A DNA stretch of 64,000 bases from Chryseobacterium potabilaquae. Its GTDB lineage: Bacteria; Bacteroidota; Bacteroidia; Flavobacteriales; Weeksellaceae. The stretch's first letter is position 1; each line of letters begins with the position of its first letter. Below, in pieces: positions 8,882 to 17,095 of the stretch. Location: positions 24,020 through 88,019 of the forward strand of contig NZ_CACVBR010000013.1 of the NCBI RefSeq assembly GCF_902728265.1, given 5' to 3'. The position numbers and the translations under genes are program-made. Under the pieces are notes generated by a model. That model was given only the letters and a program-made list of their open reading frames with translations. It ran no database searches and was not told where the DNA came from.

Positions 8882-8895
8882 CTAACAAATGTTAG
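8882..8895. promoter_or_regulatory. Palindromic operator at the paa promoter, probable TetR-family site
   Basis: CTAACA-AA-TGTTAG is an inverted repeat with 6-base arms placed on the predicted transcription start, four bases after the -7 box and 10 bases before the paaK ATG. Its size and position suit a repressor blocking initiation. The adjacent TetR gene is the obvious candidate ligand. Confidence 0.6.
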
Positions 8896-8905
8896 TTAGT
8901 TGGGT

Positions 8906-10225
8906 ATGGATTTTTCAATTGAATATATAAGACTTGACCAATTGCGACAGCTTCAATCTGAGCGGCTGGTTAATCTGGTTAATTATCTTGTGGATAAATC
9001 GGAATTTTATAAAAATAAATTCAATACATTAGGAGTAAGTTCAGGAGATATACGATCAATTGAAGATATTACTAAACTTCCCATTACTTACAAACAAGAT
9101 TTGAGAGATCATTACCCGTTCGGATTATTTACTGTTCCTAAAAATCAATTACAGAGAATTCATTGTTCTAGCGGCACGACAGGAAAACCAACGGTGGTAG
9201 GATATACAAAGGAAGATGTGGACTTATTCAGTGAGGTAGTAGCCAGATCATTAAATGCGGCTGGTGCAAAACCGGGAATGCAGTTACATAATGCGTATGG
9301 ATATGGAATTTTTACAGGAGGGCTAGGGCTGCATTATGGAGCAGAAAAACTAGGAATGAGTGTTCTTCCCATTTCTGGAGGTATGACTACAAGACAGGTT
9401 GATTTGATTATAGATTTTAAACCGGAAGTTATTTGTTGCTCACCTTCTTATGCTTTGACAATCGCGGATGAATTTGCTCATAGAGGAATTTCCGCAAATG
9501 AGATTAGTCTAAAGTATGCTGTTTTAGGATCAGAACCTTGGACTGAAATAATTAGGCATCATATTGAGGAAAGATTAGGAGTGCATGCTACAAATATTTA
9601 TGGATTAAGCGAAATCATCGGGCCGGGCGTTTCTATGGAAGATTTTGAGGAAAAAGGTGGATCCTATATTTGGGAAGACCATTTTTATCCTGAAATTTTA
9701 GATCCAATTACTAAGCAACCAGTTCCTTTTGGAGAAGAAGGAGTTTTAGTAATTACAACTTTGACAAAGAAGGCAATGCCGCTTTTAAGGTATTGGACAA
9801 ACGATATTACAAGTCTTTATTATGATGAGTCAGGGAAAAGAACGATGGTTAAAATGAGGCCTATTTTGGGAAGAGCTGATGATATGTTGATTGTAAGGGG
9901 GGTAAATGTGTACCCAAGTCAGATTGAAGAAGCTTTTTCTCATGTGAATGGTGTAGTTCCCAATTATTACCTAACACCCATTGAAAAAGAGCATATGTGT
10001 GTGGCATTGGATATTGATGTAGAAATTGATGATGATTTTGTGAAAGCCCAACAAATTAAAATCAATACAGATGCTTATTTAAATTTTGTGGGGAATTTTG
10101 GAAGAAATATAGAAAATGAAATAAAAAAACGAGTAGGAATTACAACGAAAGTGAAAATTCATGCTCAAGACAGTTTACCAAAATGCGAAGGTGGAAAAAT
10201 TAATAGAATACTAAAAACAAAATGA
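8906..10225 (+). CDS. paaK: Phenylacetate-CoA ligase PaaK
   Basis: PaaK forms phenylacetyl-CoA from phenylacetate, ATP and CoA, the entry step of the aerobic phenylacetyl-CoA pathway. The protein has the adenylate-forming signature SSGTTGKPTVVGY near residue 88, the YGLSEI motif (A5-like), a KMRPILGRADDM segment that marks the C-terminal domain hinge, and the C-terminal PaaK-like domain ending in CEGGKINRI. Length (439 aa) matches the family. A TTG two codons earlier (8900) is in frame, but I use ATG 8906. It overlaps paaE by four bases. Confidence 0.96.
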   Translation: MDFSIEYIRLDQLRQLQSERLVNLVNYLVDKSEFYKNKFNTLGVSSGDIRSIEDITKLPITYKQDLRDHYPFGLFTVPKNQLQRIHCSSGTTGKPTVVGYTKEDVDLFSEVVARSLNAAGAKPGMQLHNAYGYGIFTGGLGLHYGAEKLGMSVLPISGGMTTRQVDLIIDFKPEVICCSPSYALTIADEFAHRGISANEISLKYAVLGSEPWTEIIRHHIEERLGVHATNIYGLSEIIGPGVSMEDFEEKGGSYIWEDHFYPEILDPITKQPVPFGEEGVLVITTLTKKAMPLLRYWTNDITSLYYDESGKRTMVKMRPILGRADDMLIVRGVNVYPSQIEEAFSHVNGVVPNYYLTPIEKEHMCVALDIDVEIDDDFVKAQQIKINTDAYLNFVGNFGRNIENEIKKRVGITTKVKIHAQDSLPKCEGGKINRILKTK

Positions 10226-11307
10226 ATTCATTTTATAAATTAAAAACTGTAAAAGTTCAAAAAGATACTAATGATGCCGTTAATGTGGCGGTTGAAATCC
10301 CTGAGGAATTGAAGGATAAATTCAGATTCAAGCAGGGGCAGTATCTTAACTTTCGAATGATGATCAATGGAAATGAAGAAAGACGTTCCTATTCGATTTG
10401 TAATGCTCCCAGTGAAAAAGGAAATACACTTGAAGTGCTGGTTAAATTATTAGAAGGAGGAAAAGTGTCAGGATATTTCAATGAGCATCTTCATATGGAT
10501 GAAATTCTGGAAGTAATGCCTCCGATGGGTGGTTTTAATACATCTTATCATCCGACAAACGTGAAAACATATGTGGGTTTGGCAGCTGGCAGTGGAATTA
10601 GTCCAGTACTATCGAATATTAAAGAAAGTCTTTATCAAGAACCTAATAGTAATGCTTATCTGTTTTATAGTAACAGAAGCATGAATCATATAATGAAAAA
10701 GGCTGAAATTGATAAATTAGTTGAATCCTTTAATGGAAGATTAAAAGTAATTTATCTTGTAAGTCGTGAAAAGCATGAAGATCCTGTATTTGAAGGAAGA
10801 ATTTCTCCAGAAAAATTGGAACAATTATTTGAAAGATATGTAGATATTGATATTAAGGAATCTACTTATTTTATCTGTGGACCTGCAGAAATGATTAAAG
10901 GCATTGCCGATTATTTAAAGAAAGATAAAAAAGTACCTGCCATTCAGGTGCTATTCGAGTACTTCACTGCTCCTGATGAAGAAAATACAGAGGAGATGAG
11001 TGAAGAGTTTAAGGCTATTGCCAATATAGAAAGTATGGTAACGGTTATTATCGATGATGATGAATATTCATTCCATTTGAATTCTAAAAAAGAAAGTATT
11101 TTAGATAAAGCATTGAAAGATCAACTTCCTGTTCCTTTTGCTTGTAAGGGTGGAGTATGTTGTACATGCAAAGCACAGGTTCTTGAAGGAGACGTTTTTA
11201 TGGAAAAAAACTTTGCTCTTACTGAGGAAGAAGTGGCAAAAGGCTATGTTTTGACATGTCAATGTCATCCTACTACAAATGTGGTGATGCTTAATTATGA
11301 TGTGTAA
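10222..11307 (+). CDS. paaE: Phenylacetyl-CoA 1,2-epoxidase reductase subunit PaaE
   Basis: PaaE passes electrons from NADPH to the di-iron PaaA subunit. The 361-residue protein has a FAD-binding domain (RRSYSIC at residues 54-60), an NAD(P)-binding domain (AAGSGISP at about 121, CGPAEM further on), and a C-terminal plant-type [2Fe-2S] ferredoxin domain with ligands C308, C313, C316 and C346. This order is that of PaaE. The gene overlaps paaK by four bases (ATGA). Unlike E. coli, where paaE follows paaABCD, here it precedes paaA, an order seen in other Bacteroidota. Confidence 0.95.
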   Translation: MNSFYKLKTVKVQKDTNDAVNVAVEIPEELKDKFRFKQGQYLNFRMMINGNEERRSYSICNAPSEKGNTLEVLVKLLEGGKVSGYFNEHLHMDEILEVMPPMGGFNTSYHPTNVKTYVGLAAGSGISPVLSNIKESLYQEPNSNAYLFYSNRSMNHIMKKAEIDKLVESFNGRLKVIYLVSREKHEDPVFEGRISPEKLEQLFERYVDIDIKESTYFICGPAEMIKGIADYLKKDKKVPAIQVLFEYFTAPDEENTEEMSEEFKAIANIESMVTVIIDDDEYSFHLNSKKESILDKALKDQLPVPFACKGGVCCTCKAQVLEGDVFMEKNFALTEEEVAKGYVLTCQCHPTTNVVMLNYDV

Positions 11308-11426
11308 TTAATGTAACAATGTGATAGTTTACCAATGTAACAATTATTGCTAAATTGAGCTAAATGTATTGCTAGACTGTTAGATTGATATAGTATTACA
11401 TTTTAAAATTTTAAAAAATTTTAATT
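11308..11426. repeat. paa intergenic repeat 1 (paaE-paaA gap)
   Basis: The gap holds tandem TGTAACAAT units on its left half (AATGTAACAAT at about 11310 and 11335) and partly inverted counterparts on its right half (GACTGTTAGATTG, TATTACATT). It is one member of a family that recurs in most gaps of this operon. Confidence 0.65.
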
Positions 11427-12365
11427 ATGGACTTAGAAAAATTTGTGCAATACGTACACGAAGAAAATAAAGTAGAACCAAAAGATATTATGCCTGATGA
11501 TTATAGGAAATTATTGGTTCGTCAGATTTCGCAACATGCCCATTCTGAAATTGTCGGTATGCTTCCGGAAGCTAACTGGATTTCAAGAGCGCCTTCATTA
11601 AGAAGAAAAATGGCTCTTTTGGCTAAAGTTCAGGATGAAGCAGGGCATGGTTTGTATCTGTATGCGGCAACTGAAACATTAGGAAATGGAACAATCAGGG
11701 CGGATAGAGATGCTACTTATGATGACATGCTTTCCGGAAAAGCTAAATATTCGAGTATTTTCAATTATCCAACATTAAGCTGGGCGGATATTGGGGCTAT
11801 TGGTTGGTTAGTGGATGGTGCTGCTATTATGAATCAGGTGATGTTGATGGGGAATTCTTATGGCCCTTATTCTAGAGCGATGGTAAGAATTTGTAAAGAA
11901 GAATCATTCCATCAAAGACAAGGCTATGAAATTTTGATGGCTCTTTGTCGGGGAACCAAACAACAAAAGGAAATGGCTCAGGCAGCATTAAATCGTTTTT
12001 GGTGGCCTGCTTTAATGATGTTTGGCCCGAATGATGATAGCTCACCCAATTCCAAAATGTCTATGAATTACAGGGTTAAGAGAGAAAGTAATGATAGTCT
12101 TCGTCAAAGATTTATTGATGTTACGGTGGCTCAGGCTGAGTTTCTAGGATTGGCTATTCCGGATAAGGATCTAAAATGGAATGAAGAAAGGCAACATTAT
12201 GATTTTGGAGAACTTCCTTGGGGTGAGTTTATGGAAATTTTAAAAGGAAATGGACCTTGTAACAAGAAAAGGTTACAAACAAAAGTAAAAGCTCAAGAAG
12301 AAAATCTTTGGGTAAAAGAAGCAGCAGCGGCTTTTGCAGAAAAACAACAAAAAGAAGTAATTTAA
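11427..12365 (+). CDS. paaA: Phenylacetyl-CoA 1,2-epoxidase catalytic subunit PaaA
   Basis: PaaA is the di-iron monooxygenase subunit that epoxidises the aromatic ring of phenylacetyl-CoA. The 312-residue protein carries the di-iron ligand patterns typical of the family: QDEAGHG (E-x2-H) after residue 70, and [12 protein letters not shown] (E-x2-H) near residue 155. Length is the same as the family norm. The start ATG follows a long A/T tract with no Shine-Dalgarno sequence, as usual for Bacteroidota. It works in a complex with PaaB, PaaC and PaaE. Confidence 0.97.
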   Translation: MDLEKFVQYVHEENKVEPKDIMPDDYRKLLVRQISQHAHSEIVGMLPEANWISRAPSLRRKMALLAKVQDEAGHGLYLYAATETLGNGTIRADRDATYDDMLSGKAKYSSIFNYPTLSWADIGAIGWLVDGAAIMNQVMLMGNSYGPYSRAMVRICKEESFHQRQGYEILMALCRGTKQQKEMAQAALNRFWWPALMMFGPNDDSSPNSKMSMNYRVKRESNDSLRQRFIDVTVAQAEFLGLAIPDKDLKWNEERQHYDFGELPWGEFMEILKGNGPCNKKRLQTKVKAQEENLWVKEAAAAFAEKQQKEVI

Positions 12366-12474
12366 AAAATGTAACAATATGTTAATGTAAAGATGTAACA
12401 AATTTTTAATAGGCTTCATTAAAGCTTCTTATTGGTAAACTGTTACATTGATACATTGTTAAATTCATTTGATT
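12366..12474. repeat. paa intergenic repeat 2 (paaA-paaB gap)
   Basis: AATGTAACAATATGTTAATG and GATGTAACAAA on the left are mirrored by AAACTGTTACATTGATACAT on the right, giving a long imperfect hairpin. It is among the clearest copies of the repeat family. Confidence 0.7.
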
Positions 12475-12756
12475 ATGGCAAATTTAGATATGTGGGAAGT
12501 ATTTATTCAGACTAAACCGGGATTATCCCACAAACATGCCGGAACAGTTCAGGCACCTACAGCAGAAATGGCGTTACAGAACGCAAGAGATGTATACACA
12601 AGAAGAAAAGAAGGAACTTGCGTTTGGGTGGTTCCTAGTAAATATATTATCAGCTCAGAAGGAATGGACCAGGATGCATTTTTTGATCCTGCAGATGACA
12701 AATTATACCGCCACCCTACCTTCTACGATATTCCTAACGATGTAAAAAATATGTAA
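12475..12756 (+). CDS. paaB: Phenylacetyl-CoA 1,2-epoxidase subunit PaaB
   Basis: PaaB is the small structural subunit bridging PaaAC heterodimers. The 93-residue product shows the family's core (WEVFIQTKPGLSHKHAG, then NARDVYTRRKEG and WVVPS). I start at ATG 12475 (MANLDMW); an in-frame TTG at 12469 would add two residues. Its stop codon shares one base with the paaC ATG (TAATG), so translation is coupled. Confidence 0.96.
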   Translation: MANLDMWEVFIQTKPGLSHKHAGTVQAPTAEMALQNARDVYTRRKEGTCVWVVPSKYIISSEGMDQDAFFDPADDKLYRHPTFYDIPNDVKNM

Positions 12757-13505
12757 TGAACGCATTATTTAACTATTTATTAAAGTTTGCCGATGATAGT
12801 TTCATTATGGGGCAACGATTATCCGAATGGTGTGGGGAAGGACCTTATTTGGAGGAAGATATTGCATTGACAAATATTGCATTGGACGAACTTGGACAAG
12901 CAAATAATTTATATGTATATGCTTCAAGAATTGCCGATGATGGTAAAAGTGAAGATGATTTGGCCTTTTTAAGATATGAACACGAATATGTCAATGCCCA
13001 TTGGGTGGAATTGCCCAATGAGGATTATGCACAGACTATTCTTAAAGTATATGTTTTCTCCATATATCAGAAATTAATGTATGAAGCATTATCAAATTCT
13101 GCGGATGAAGATCTTTTAGCGATTGCGCAGAAATCTTTAAAAGAAGTAAAATATCATTATACACATTCCTTATCATGGATGAAAATCTTTGCTCAGGGAA
13201 CAGAAGAAAGTCGTACACGTTTGATCAATGCAATAGATAGAATATGGGAATATACTAAAGGGTTATTCGCAAAAGTGGAAGGTGAGGATGATTTAATGGT
13301 TTTAAATATAGCTCCTAATATTGATGAGTTGTACAATGAATTTATAGCGGTTACACAAAAAGATTTTCAAGATTTTGGATTAGACTATCCAACTAATCTC
13401 TTTATGCAGCCAAAATCAAGAACAGGTTATCACACAGAATACTTTGGATATATCCTTTGTGAATTACAATATATGCAGAGAGCGTATCCGGGTTGTACTT
13501 GGTAA
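12756..13505 (+). CDS. paaC: Phenylacetyl-CoA 1,2-epoxidase structural subunit PaaC
   Basis: PaaC is a ferritin-like paralogue of PaaA that has lost the di-iron centre and stabilises the complex. This 249-residue protein has the family's features: LGQRLSEWCGEGP-like opening (here MGQRLSEWCGEGP), LDELGQA, and the segment EVKYHYTHSLSWM. Length fits. The ATG overlaps the paaB stop by one base. The gap to paaD (69 bases) does not show the intergenic repeat. Confidence 0.95.
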   Translation: MNALFNYLLKFADDSFIMGQRLSEWCGEGPYLEEDIALTNIALDELGQANNLYVYASRIADDGKSEDDLAFLRYEHEYVNAHWVELPNEDYAQTILKVYVFSIYQKLMYEALSNSADEDLLAIAQKSLKEVKYHYTHSLSWMKIFAQGTEESRTRLINAIDRIWEYTKGLFAKVEGEDDLMVLNIAPNIDELYNEFIAVTQKDFQDFGLDYPTNLFMQPKSRTGYHTEYFGYILCELQYMQRAYPGCTW

Positions 13506-13574
13506 AAATACTAAGATGTTTGTTTAATATTGATATCCGAGACATATATTCTTAAATTATTAGATTAAAAAAGA

Positions 13575-14039
13575 TTGAAAAGTCCTTTAGAAATATTAGA
13601 AATGGTTCCTGATCCGGAAATTCCGGTGATCAATATTGTGGAATTAGGGATTGTAAGAGAGGCGAAGATTATCAACGAAAACTCTTGTGAAGTCATCATT
13701 ACACCCACCTATTCAGCATGTCCTGCCATGTTTACCATTGAGGAAGATATCATAAAAGCTATGAAAGAAAATGGATGGGATGCTAAAGTCGTTACTAAAA
13801 TGTTTCCGATTTGGACAACGGATTGGCTAACAGATGAAGCTAGGGAAAAGCTTCGAGTTTACGGGATCACACCTCCTGAAAAAGGAGCAGACGAAAATCA
13901 TATAGGGAAGCCCAAAAAATGCCCACGTTGTGGTTCTATGAATTCAAAACAAATTAGCAGATTTGGTTCTACTTTGTGTAAAGCCTCATACCAATGTTTA
14001 GATTGTTTGGAGCCCTTTGATTATTTTAAATGTCATTAA
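13575..14039 (+). CDS. paaD: PaaD, iron-sulfur/di-iron assembly factor of the epoxidase
   Basis: PaaD is a DUF59/MIP18-family protein needed for maturation of the PaaABCE epoxidase. The 154-residue protein has the DUF59 core (PDPEIPVINIVELGIVR; YSACPAM) and the C-terminal zinc-ribbon-like cysteine set (CPRCGS ... CKASYQCLDC ... C-H). The frame has no ATG before the conserved core except at codon 10, which is inside the first helix. TTG at 13575 gives the expected N-terminal helix (KSPLEILEMV), so I choose it as the start. Confidence 0.9.
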   Translation: MKSPLEILEMVPDPEIPVINIVELGIVREAKIINENSCEVIITPTYSACPAMFTIEEDIIKAMKENGWDAKVVTKMFPIWTTDWLTDEAREKLRVYGITPPEKGADENHIGKPKKCPRCGSMNSKQISRFGSTLCKASYQCLDCLEPFDYFKCH

Positions 14040-14189
14040 AAAATGTAATGATCTAAGAATGTTTATGTAACAATTTAAAAGATTCATTTATGATAAAGAT
14101 GCTGAACTATTCAGCTGTTTCATAGATAAATTGTTATACAGGGAACTTGTTAAATTATTATCTTTATAAGATCTAAAAATTGTTTTTTT
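14040..14189. repeat. paa intergenic repeat 3 (paaD-paaG gap)
   Basis: The 150-base gap has AATGTAATGATCTAAG and TATGTAACAATTT on the left and AAATTGTTATACAG plus CTTGTTAAATTATT on the right, a more decayed and longer copy of the family. A GCTGAACTATTCAGC hairpin sits at its centre. Confidence 0.55.
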
Positions 14190-14990
14190 ATGTATACACA
14201 ACTCGATATCGAAACGCATTTTGAAGGGAAGCTTAAAATTGCATATTTGAATCAACCGGAATCTCTAAATGCTCTTACAAAGCCAGCATTAGCAGAATTA
14301 AAAGAATTTGTAAAATTATGCAGTGAAGATGATACTGTAAGGTGCGTAGCCATATCCGGAAGGGGGAGAGCGTTTTGCTCAGGTCAAAATTTGGATGAAG
14401 CTTTTGCGGTAGGAAAGGAACACCATGACCAAGATATTATCAGAAAAATTGTAGTAGATTACTATAATCCTTTAGTAACAGAAATTACACATTGTAAAAA
14501 GCCTGTAGTAGCATTAGTAAATGGTCCGGCTGTTGGAGCAGGTGCCATGTTAGCTTTAATTTGTGATTTTGTTTTAGCAACTGATAAAGCTTATTTTGCT
14601 CAGGCATTTTCAAATATCGGATTAATTCCTGATACAGGAGGAACTTATTTTCTGCCTAAACTTCTTGGAAGACAGTTGGCTAACTATTTGGCATTTACAG
14701 GGAAAAAATTATCTGCTGAAGAGTCTAAGTCTTATGGATTAGTTGCAGAAGTATTCAGTGAAGCAGAATTTGCTCTAAAATCAATGGAGATTCTTGGAAA
14801 GATGTCCAATATGCCAACAGCAGCTATAAAATTGACTAAAAAAGCTTTTGCTCATTCATACACGAATACATTGAAAGAACAATTGGAGCTAGAAGGCGAT
14901 TTGCAACAAGAAGCGGCTGAAACAGAAGACTTTTTAGAAGGTGTAAATGCATTTTTACAAAAAAGAAAACCTGATTATAAAGGAAAATAA
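14190..14990 (+). CDS. paaG: 1,2-epoxyphenylacetyl-CoA isomerase PaaG
   Basis: PaaG converts ring-1,2-epoxyphenylacetyl-CoA to oxepin-CoA and also shifts the double bond in later beta-oxidation intermediates. The 266-residue protein is an enoyl-CoA hydratase/isomerase-fold enzyme: oxyanion-hole segment RGRAFCSGQNLDE at about residue 59 and VNGPAVGAGAML at about 110, and PDTGGTYFLPK at about 149, which carries the acidic residue at the PaaG-specific position (E. coli PaaG has PDSGGTW). PaaG is the best call; PaaF is less likely because the second glutamate pattern of hydratases is absent. Confidence 0.9.
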   Translation: MYTQLDIETHFEGKLKIAYLNQPESLNALTKPALAELKEFVKLCSEDDTVRCVAISGRGRAFCSGQNLDEAFAVGKEHHDQDIIRKIVVDYYNPLVTEITHCKKPVVALVNGPAVGAGAMLALICDFVLATDKAYFAQAFSNIGLIPDTGGTYFLPKLLGRQLANYLAFTGKKLSAEESKSYGLVAEVFSEAEFALKSMEILGKMSNMPTAAIKLTKKAFAHSYTNTLKEQLELEGDLQQEAAETEDFLEGVNAFLQKRKPDYKGK

Positions 14991-15099
14991 ATAATAATAT
15001 AACAATTGATCAATGTAACAATTTAGTAGAGAAATGCTTCCTATAGTGAGCATGGCAAAACGTGATTGTTACATTGTTATATTGATAGACTGTTAAAAT
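14991..15099. repeat. paa intergenic repeat 4 (paaG-paaH gap)
   Basis: Left half: ATATAACAATTGATCAATG and TAACAATTT. Right half: GATTGTTACATTGTTATATT and GACTGTTAAAAT. The two halves are inverted copies, with a short G/C-richer hairpin-like centre (GCTTCCTATAGTGAGC). Confidence 0.7.
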
Positions 15100-16230
15100 A
15101 TGAATGTAGGAATTATTGGTGCAGGAACGATGGGTGTTGGAATAGCTCAAGTGGCAGCAACAGCAGGATGTAAAGTAGTGGTATTTGATGCAAATACTTT
15201 ACAAATCGATAAGGCACTTTTCGGTTTAGAAAAAACACTTCAAAAGTTAGTGGAGAAGAATAAGCTGTCTCAAGAAAAAGCTAACGAAATCAGGAGTAAT
15301 ATTACCAAAGCAACCGTTTTGCAAGACTTAAAAGATGCTGATTTGGTAATCGAAGCTATTATTGAAAATAAAGAAATTAAAACGAAAGTTTTTACAGAAT
15401 TAGAAACATATGTTTCTGAAAATTGTATTATAGGTTCCAATACATCTTCTATTTCTATTACCTCTCTTGGAGCAGAATTAAAAAATCCAGAACGTTTTAT
15501 CGGAATTCACTTTTTTAACCCTGCCCCTTTGATGCCTTTGGTGGAGGTAATTCCATCTTTATTAACAAAAAATTCATTGGCTCAGGAAATCTACGATCTT
15601 ATGAGAGATTGGGGTAAAATGCCTGTTATTGCCAAAGATATTCCAGGGTTTATTGTCAATAGAATCGCTCGTCCATATTACGGAGAAGCTTTAAGAATAG
15701 TTGAAGAAAATATTGCCACTCCTGAACAAGTTGATGATGCTATGAGAACATTGGGAAACTTTAAAATGGGACCTTTTGAATTAATGGACTTAATTGGAGT
15801 TGATGTGAATTTTGCTGTAACAACAACCGTTTACAAGGATTATTTTTATGATCCAAAGTATAAACCCTCTCTGCTTCAACAAAGAATGTCTGAAGCTAAA
15901 CTTCATGGTAGAAAAACGGGAAAAGGATTTTATAATTATAGTGAGGGAGTCGAAAGGCCGATAGCTCACAAAGATGAGCTTCTTTATCAATACATATTTT
16001 TAAGAATTATTTCAATGTTGATTAATGAAGCCGTTGAAGCAAAAAGAATAGGTATTGCTACGGATGAAGATATTGAACTTGCCATGCAAAAAGGGGTAAA
16101 CTATCCCAAAGGATTATTAAGCTGGGGTAAAGAAATTGGATATACAAAAATCTCCGAAACCTTACAAAAACTGTACGAAGAATATCAGGAAGAAAGATAT
16201 AAGCAAAGTCCATTACTTCGTAAAATGTAA
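15100..16230 (+). CDS. paaH: 3-hydroxyadipyl-CoA dehydrogenase PaaH
   Basis: This enzyme oxidises 3-hydroxyadipyl-CoA to 3-oxoadipyl-CoA with NAD. The 376-residue protein has the Rossmann motif GAGTMGVG at residues 7-14, the 3-hydroxyacyl-CoA dehydrogenase signature (GIHFFNPAPLMPLVEV with the catalytic histidine), and two C-terminal 3HCDH helical domains, the second starting near residue 280 and incomplete. It is shorter than E. coli PaaH (about 475 aa), because of a smaller linker and second domain. A general 3-hydroxybutyryl-CoA dehydrogenase role is the alternative, but the operon position supports PaaH. Confidence 0.92.
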   Translation: MNVGIIGAGTMGVGIAQVAATAGCKVVVFDANTLQIDKALFGLEKTLQKLVEKNKLSQEKANEIRSNITKATVLQDLKDADLVIEAIIENKEIKTKVFTELETYVSENCIIGSNTSSISITSLGAELKNPERFIGIHFFNPAPLMPLVEVIPSLLTKNSLAQEIYDLMRDWGKMPVIAKDIPGFIVNRIARPYYGEALRIVEENIATPEQVDDAMRTLGNFKMGPFELMDLIGVDVNFAVTTTVYKDYFYDPKYKPSLLQQRMSEAKLHGRKTGKGFYNYSEGVERPIAHKDELLYQYIFLRIISMLINEAVEAKRIGIATDEDIELAMQKGVNYPKGLLSWGKEIGYTKISETLQKLYEEYQEERYKQSPLLRKM

Positions 16231-16299
16231 CAATATATTAATCTAACAATTCATACTGTTATTGGTAAACTGTTACATTGCTAAATTATTACATTAAAA
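16231..16299. repeat. paa intergenic repeat 5 (after paaH)
   Basis: The short gap carries AACAATATATTAATC and CTAACAATTC on the left and GGTAAACTGTTACATTGC plus AATTATTACATT on the right, sharing the GGTAAACTGTTACATTG core with repeat 2. Confidence 0.65.
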
Positions 16300-16614
16300 A
16301 TGGATATAGATGAATTTAGAGCTGAGTTAGAAACAAGGCTTTTAATAGAAAAACAATACTTAATTCAGGAACTTTCCACCATTGAGGAGTATCAGGAAAG
16401 GGTTGAGCTATTAGGGCAGTTTAATGAAAAATATAAAGAACTTATTAAGCGATTGGCGCATGAGACTGGGATTGATTTAAATGCTCCTTATCCAATTGAG
16501 AATTCATCAAATTTAGAACTTCTTTCATATGAACAAATAATTCTTGGCAGAACGATGCATATTTATGATAAGCTGATAGAAGAATTATATGATAAAATAA
16601 CAAAAATACACTAG
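16300..16614 (+). CDS. Small helical protein of unknown function inside the paa operon
   Basis: The 104-residue product is charged and almost wholly helical by inspection (ELETRLLIEKQYLIQEL, EEYQERVELL, then a second helical half with YDKLIEELYDKI). It has no signal peptide, cysteine motif or membrane segment. The overall size and helix content recall an AroQ-type chorismate-mutase fold, but I cannot align catalytic residues, so I do not name it. Its stop is one base from the paaI ATG, so it is translated as part of the operon. I know no equivalent in the E. coli paa cluster. Confidence 0.75.
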   Translation: MDIDEFRAELETRLLIEKQYLIQELSTIEEYQERVELLGQFNEKYKELIKRLAHETGIDLNAPYPIENSSNLELLSYEQIILGRTMHIYDKLIEELYDKITKIH

Positions 16615-16615
16615 A

Positions 16616-17029
16616 ATGAACCCAAGACAAGTTGCAGACTATATGTTTAGTCAGGATTATTTTTCCCAATGGATGGATATTAAAATGATTGAGTTTAAAG
16701 ACAATTATTGTTTAATAGAAATGCCCATAAAAAAGGAAATGCTTAATGGACTTAAAACAGTTCATGGAGGTATCACATTTGCCTTTGCTGATTCTGCATT
16801 AGCTTTTTCATCTAATAATTCTGGAAATGCAGCAGTTGCTTTAAACTGTACCATCAATTTTACCAAAGCCGGAAAAGAAGGAGATGTGTTCAGAGCAGAA
16901 AGTGTTTTGGTTCATGATACAAGAAAAACGGCTGTTTATGACATTAAAGTTACCAATCAACATAATGAGATGATTGCAAAGTTTGTGGGTACGGTTTATA
17001 AAATAGAAAAAAAGGTAATAGAACTATAA
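16616..17029 (+). CDS. paaI: Hotdog-fold acyl-CoA thioesterase PaaI
   Basis: PaaI hydrolyses ring-hydroxylated phenylacetyl-CoA esters, probably to free CoA trapped in dead-end intermediates. The 137-residue hotdog protein has the conserved VHGGITFAFADSA segment (HGG-x6-D-type catalytic helix) and a typical beta-sheet ending in AKFVGTVYKI. It starts one base after the stop of the 104-aa gene. Gene order and length match PaaI. Confidence 0.93.
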   Translation: MNPRQVADYMFSQDYFSQWMDIKMIEFKDNYCLIEMPIKKEMLNGLKTVHGGITFAFADSALAFSSNNSGNAAVALNCTINFTKAGKEGDVFRAESVLVHDTRKTAVYDIKVTNQHNEMIAKFVGTVYKIEKKVIEL

Positions 17030-17095
17030 ACAGATGAAAGGGTATTATTTAAAGGTATCCGAAATTTGAAAGTCAGTATTTAAATCTAATAAAAA

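Noticed and set aside
12536..12745. Second-frame ORF inside paaB
   Set aside because: paaB in the other frame matches its family along its full length, so this is a shadow.
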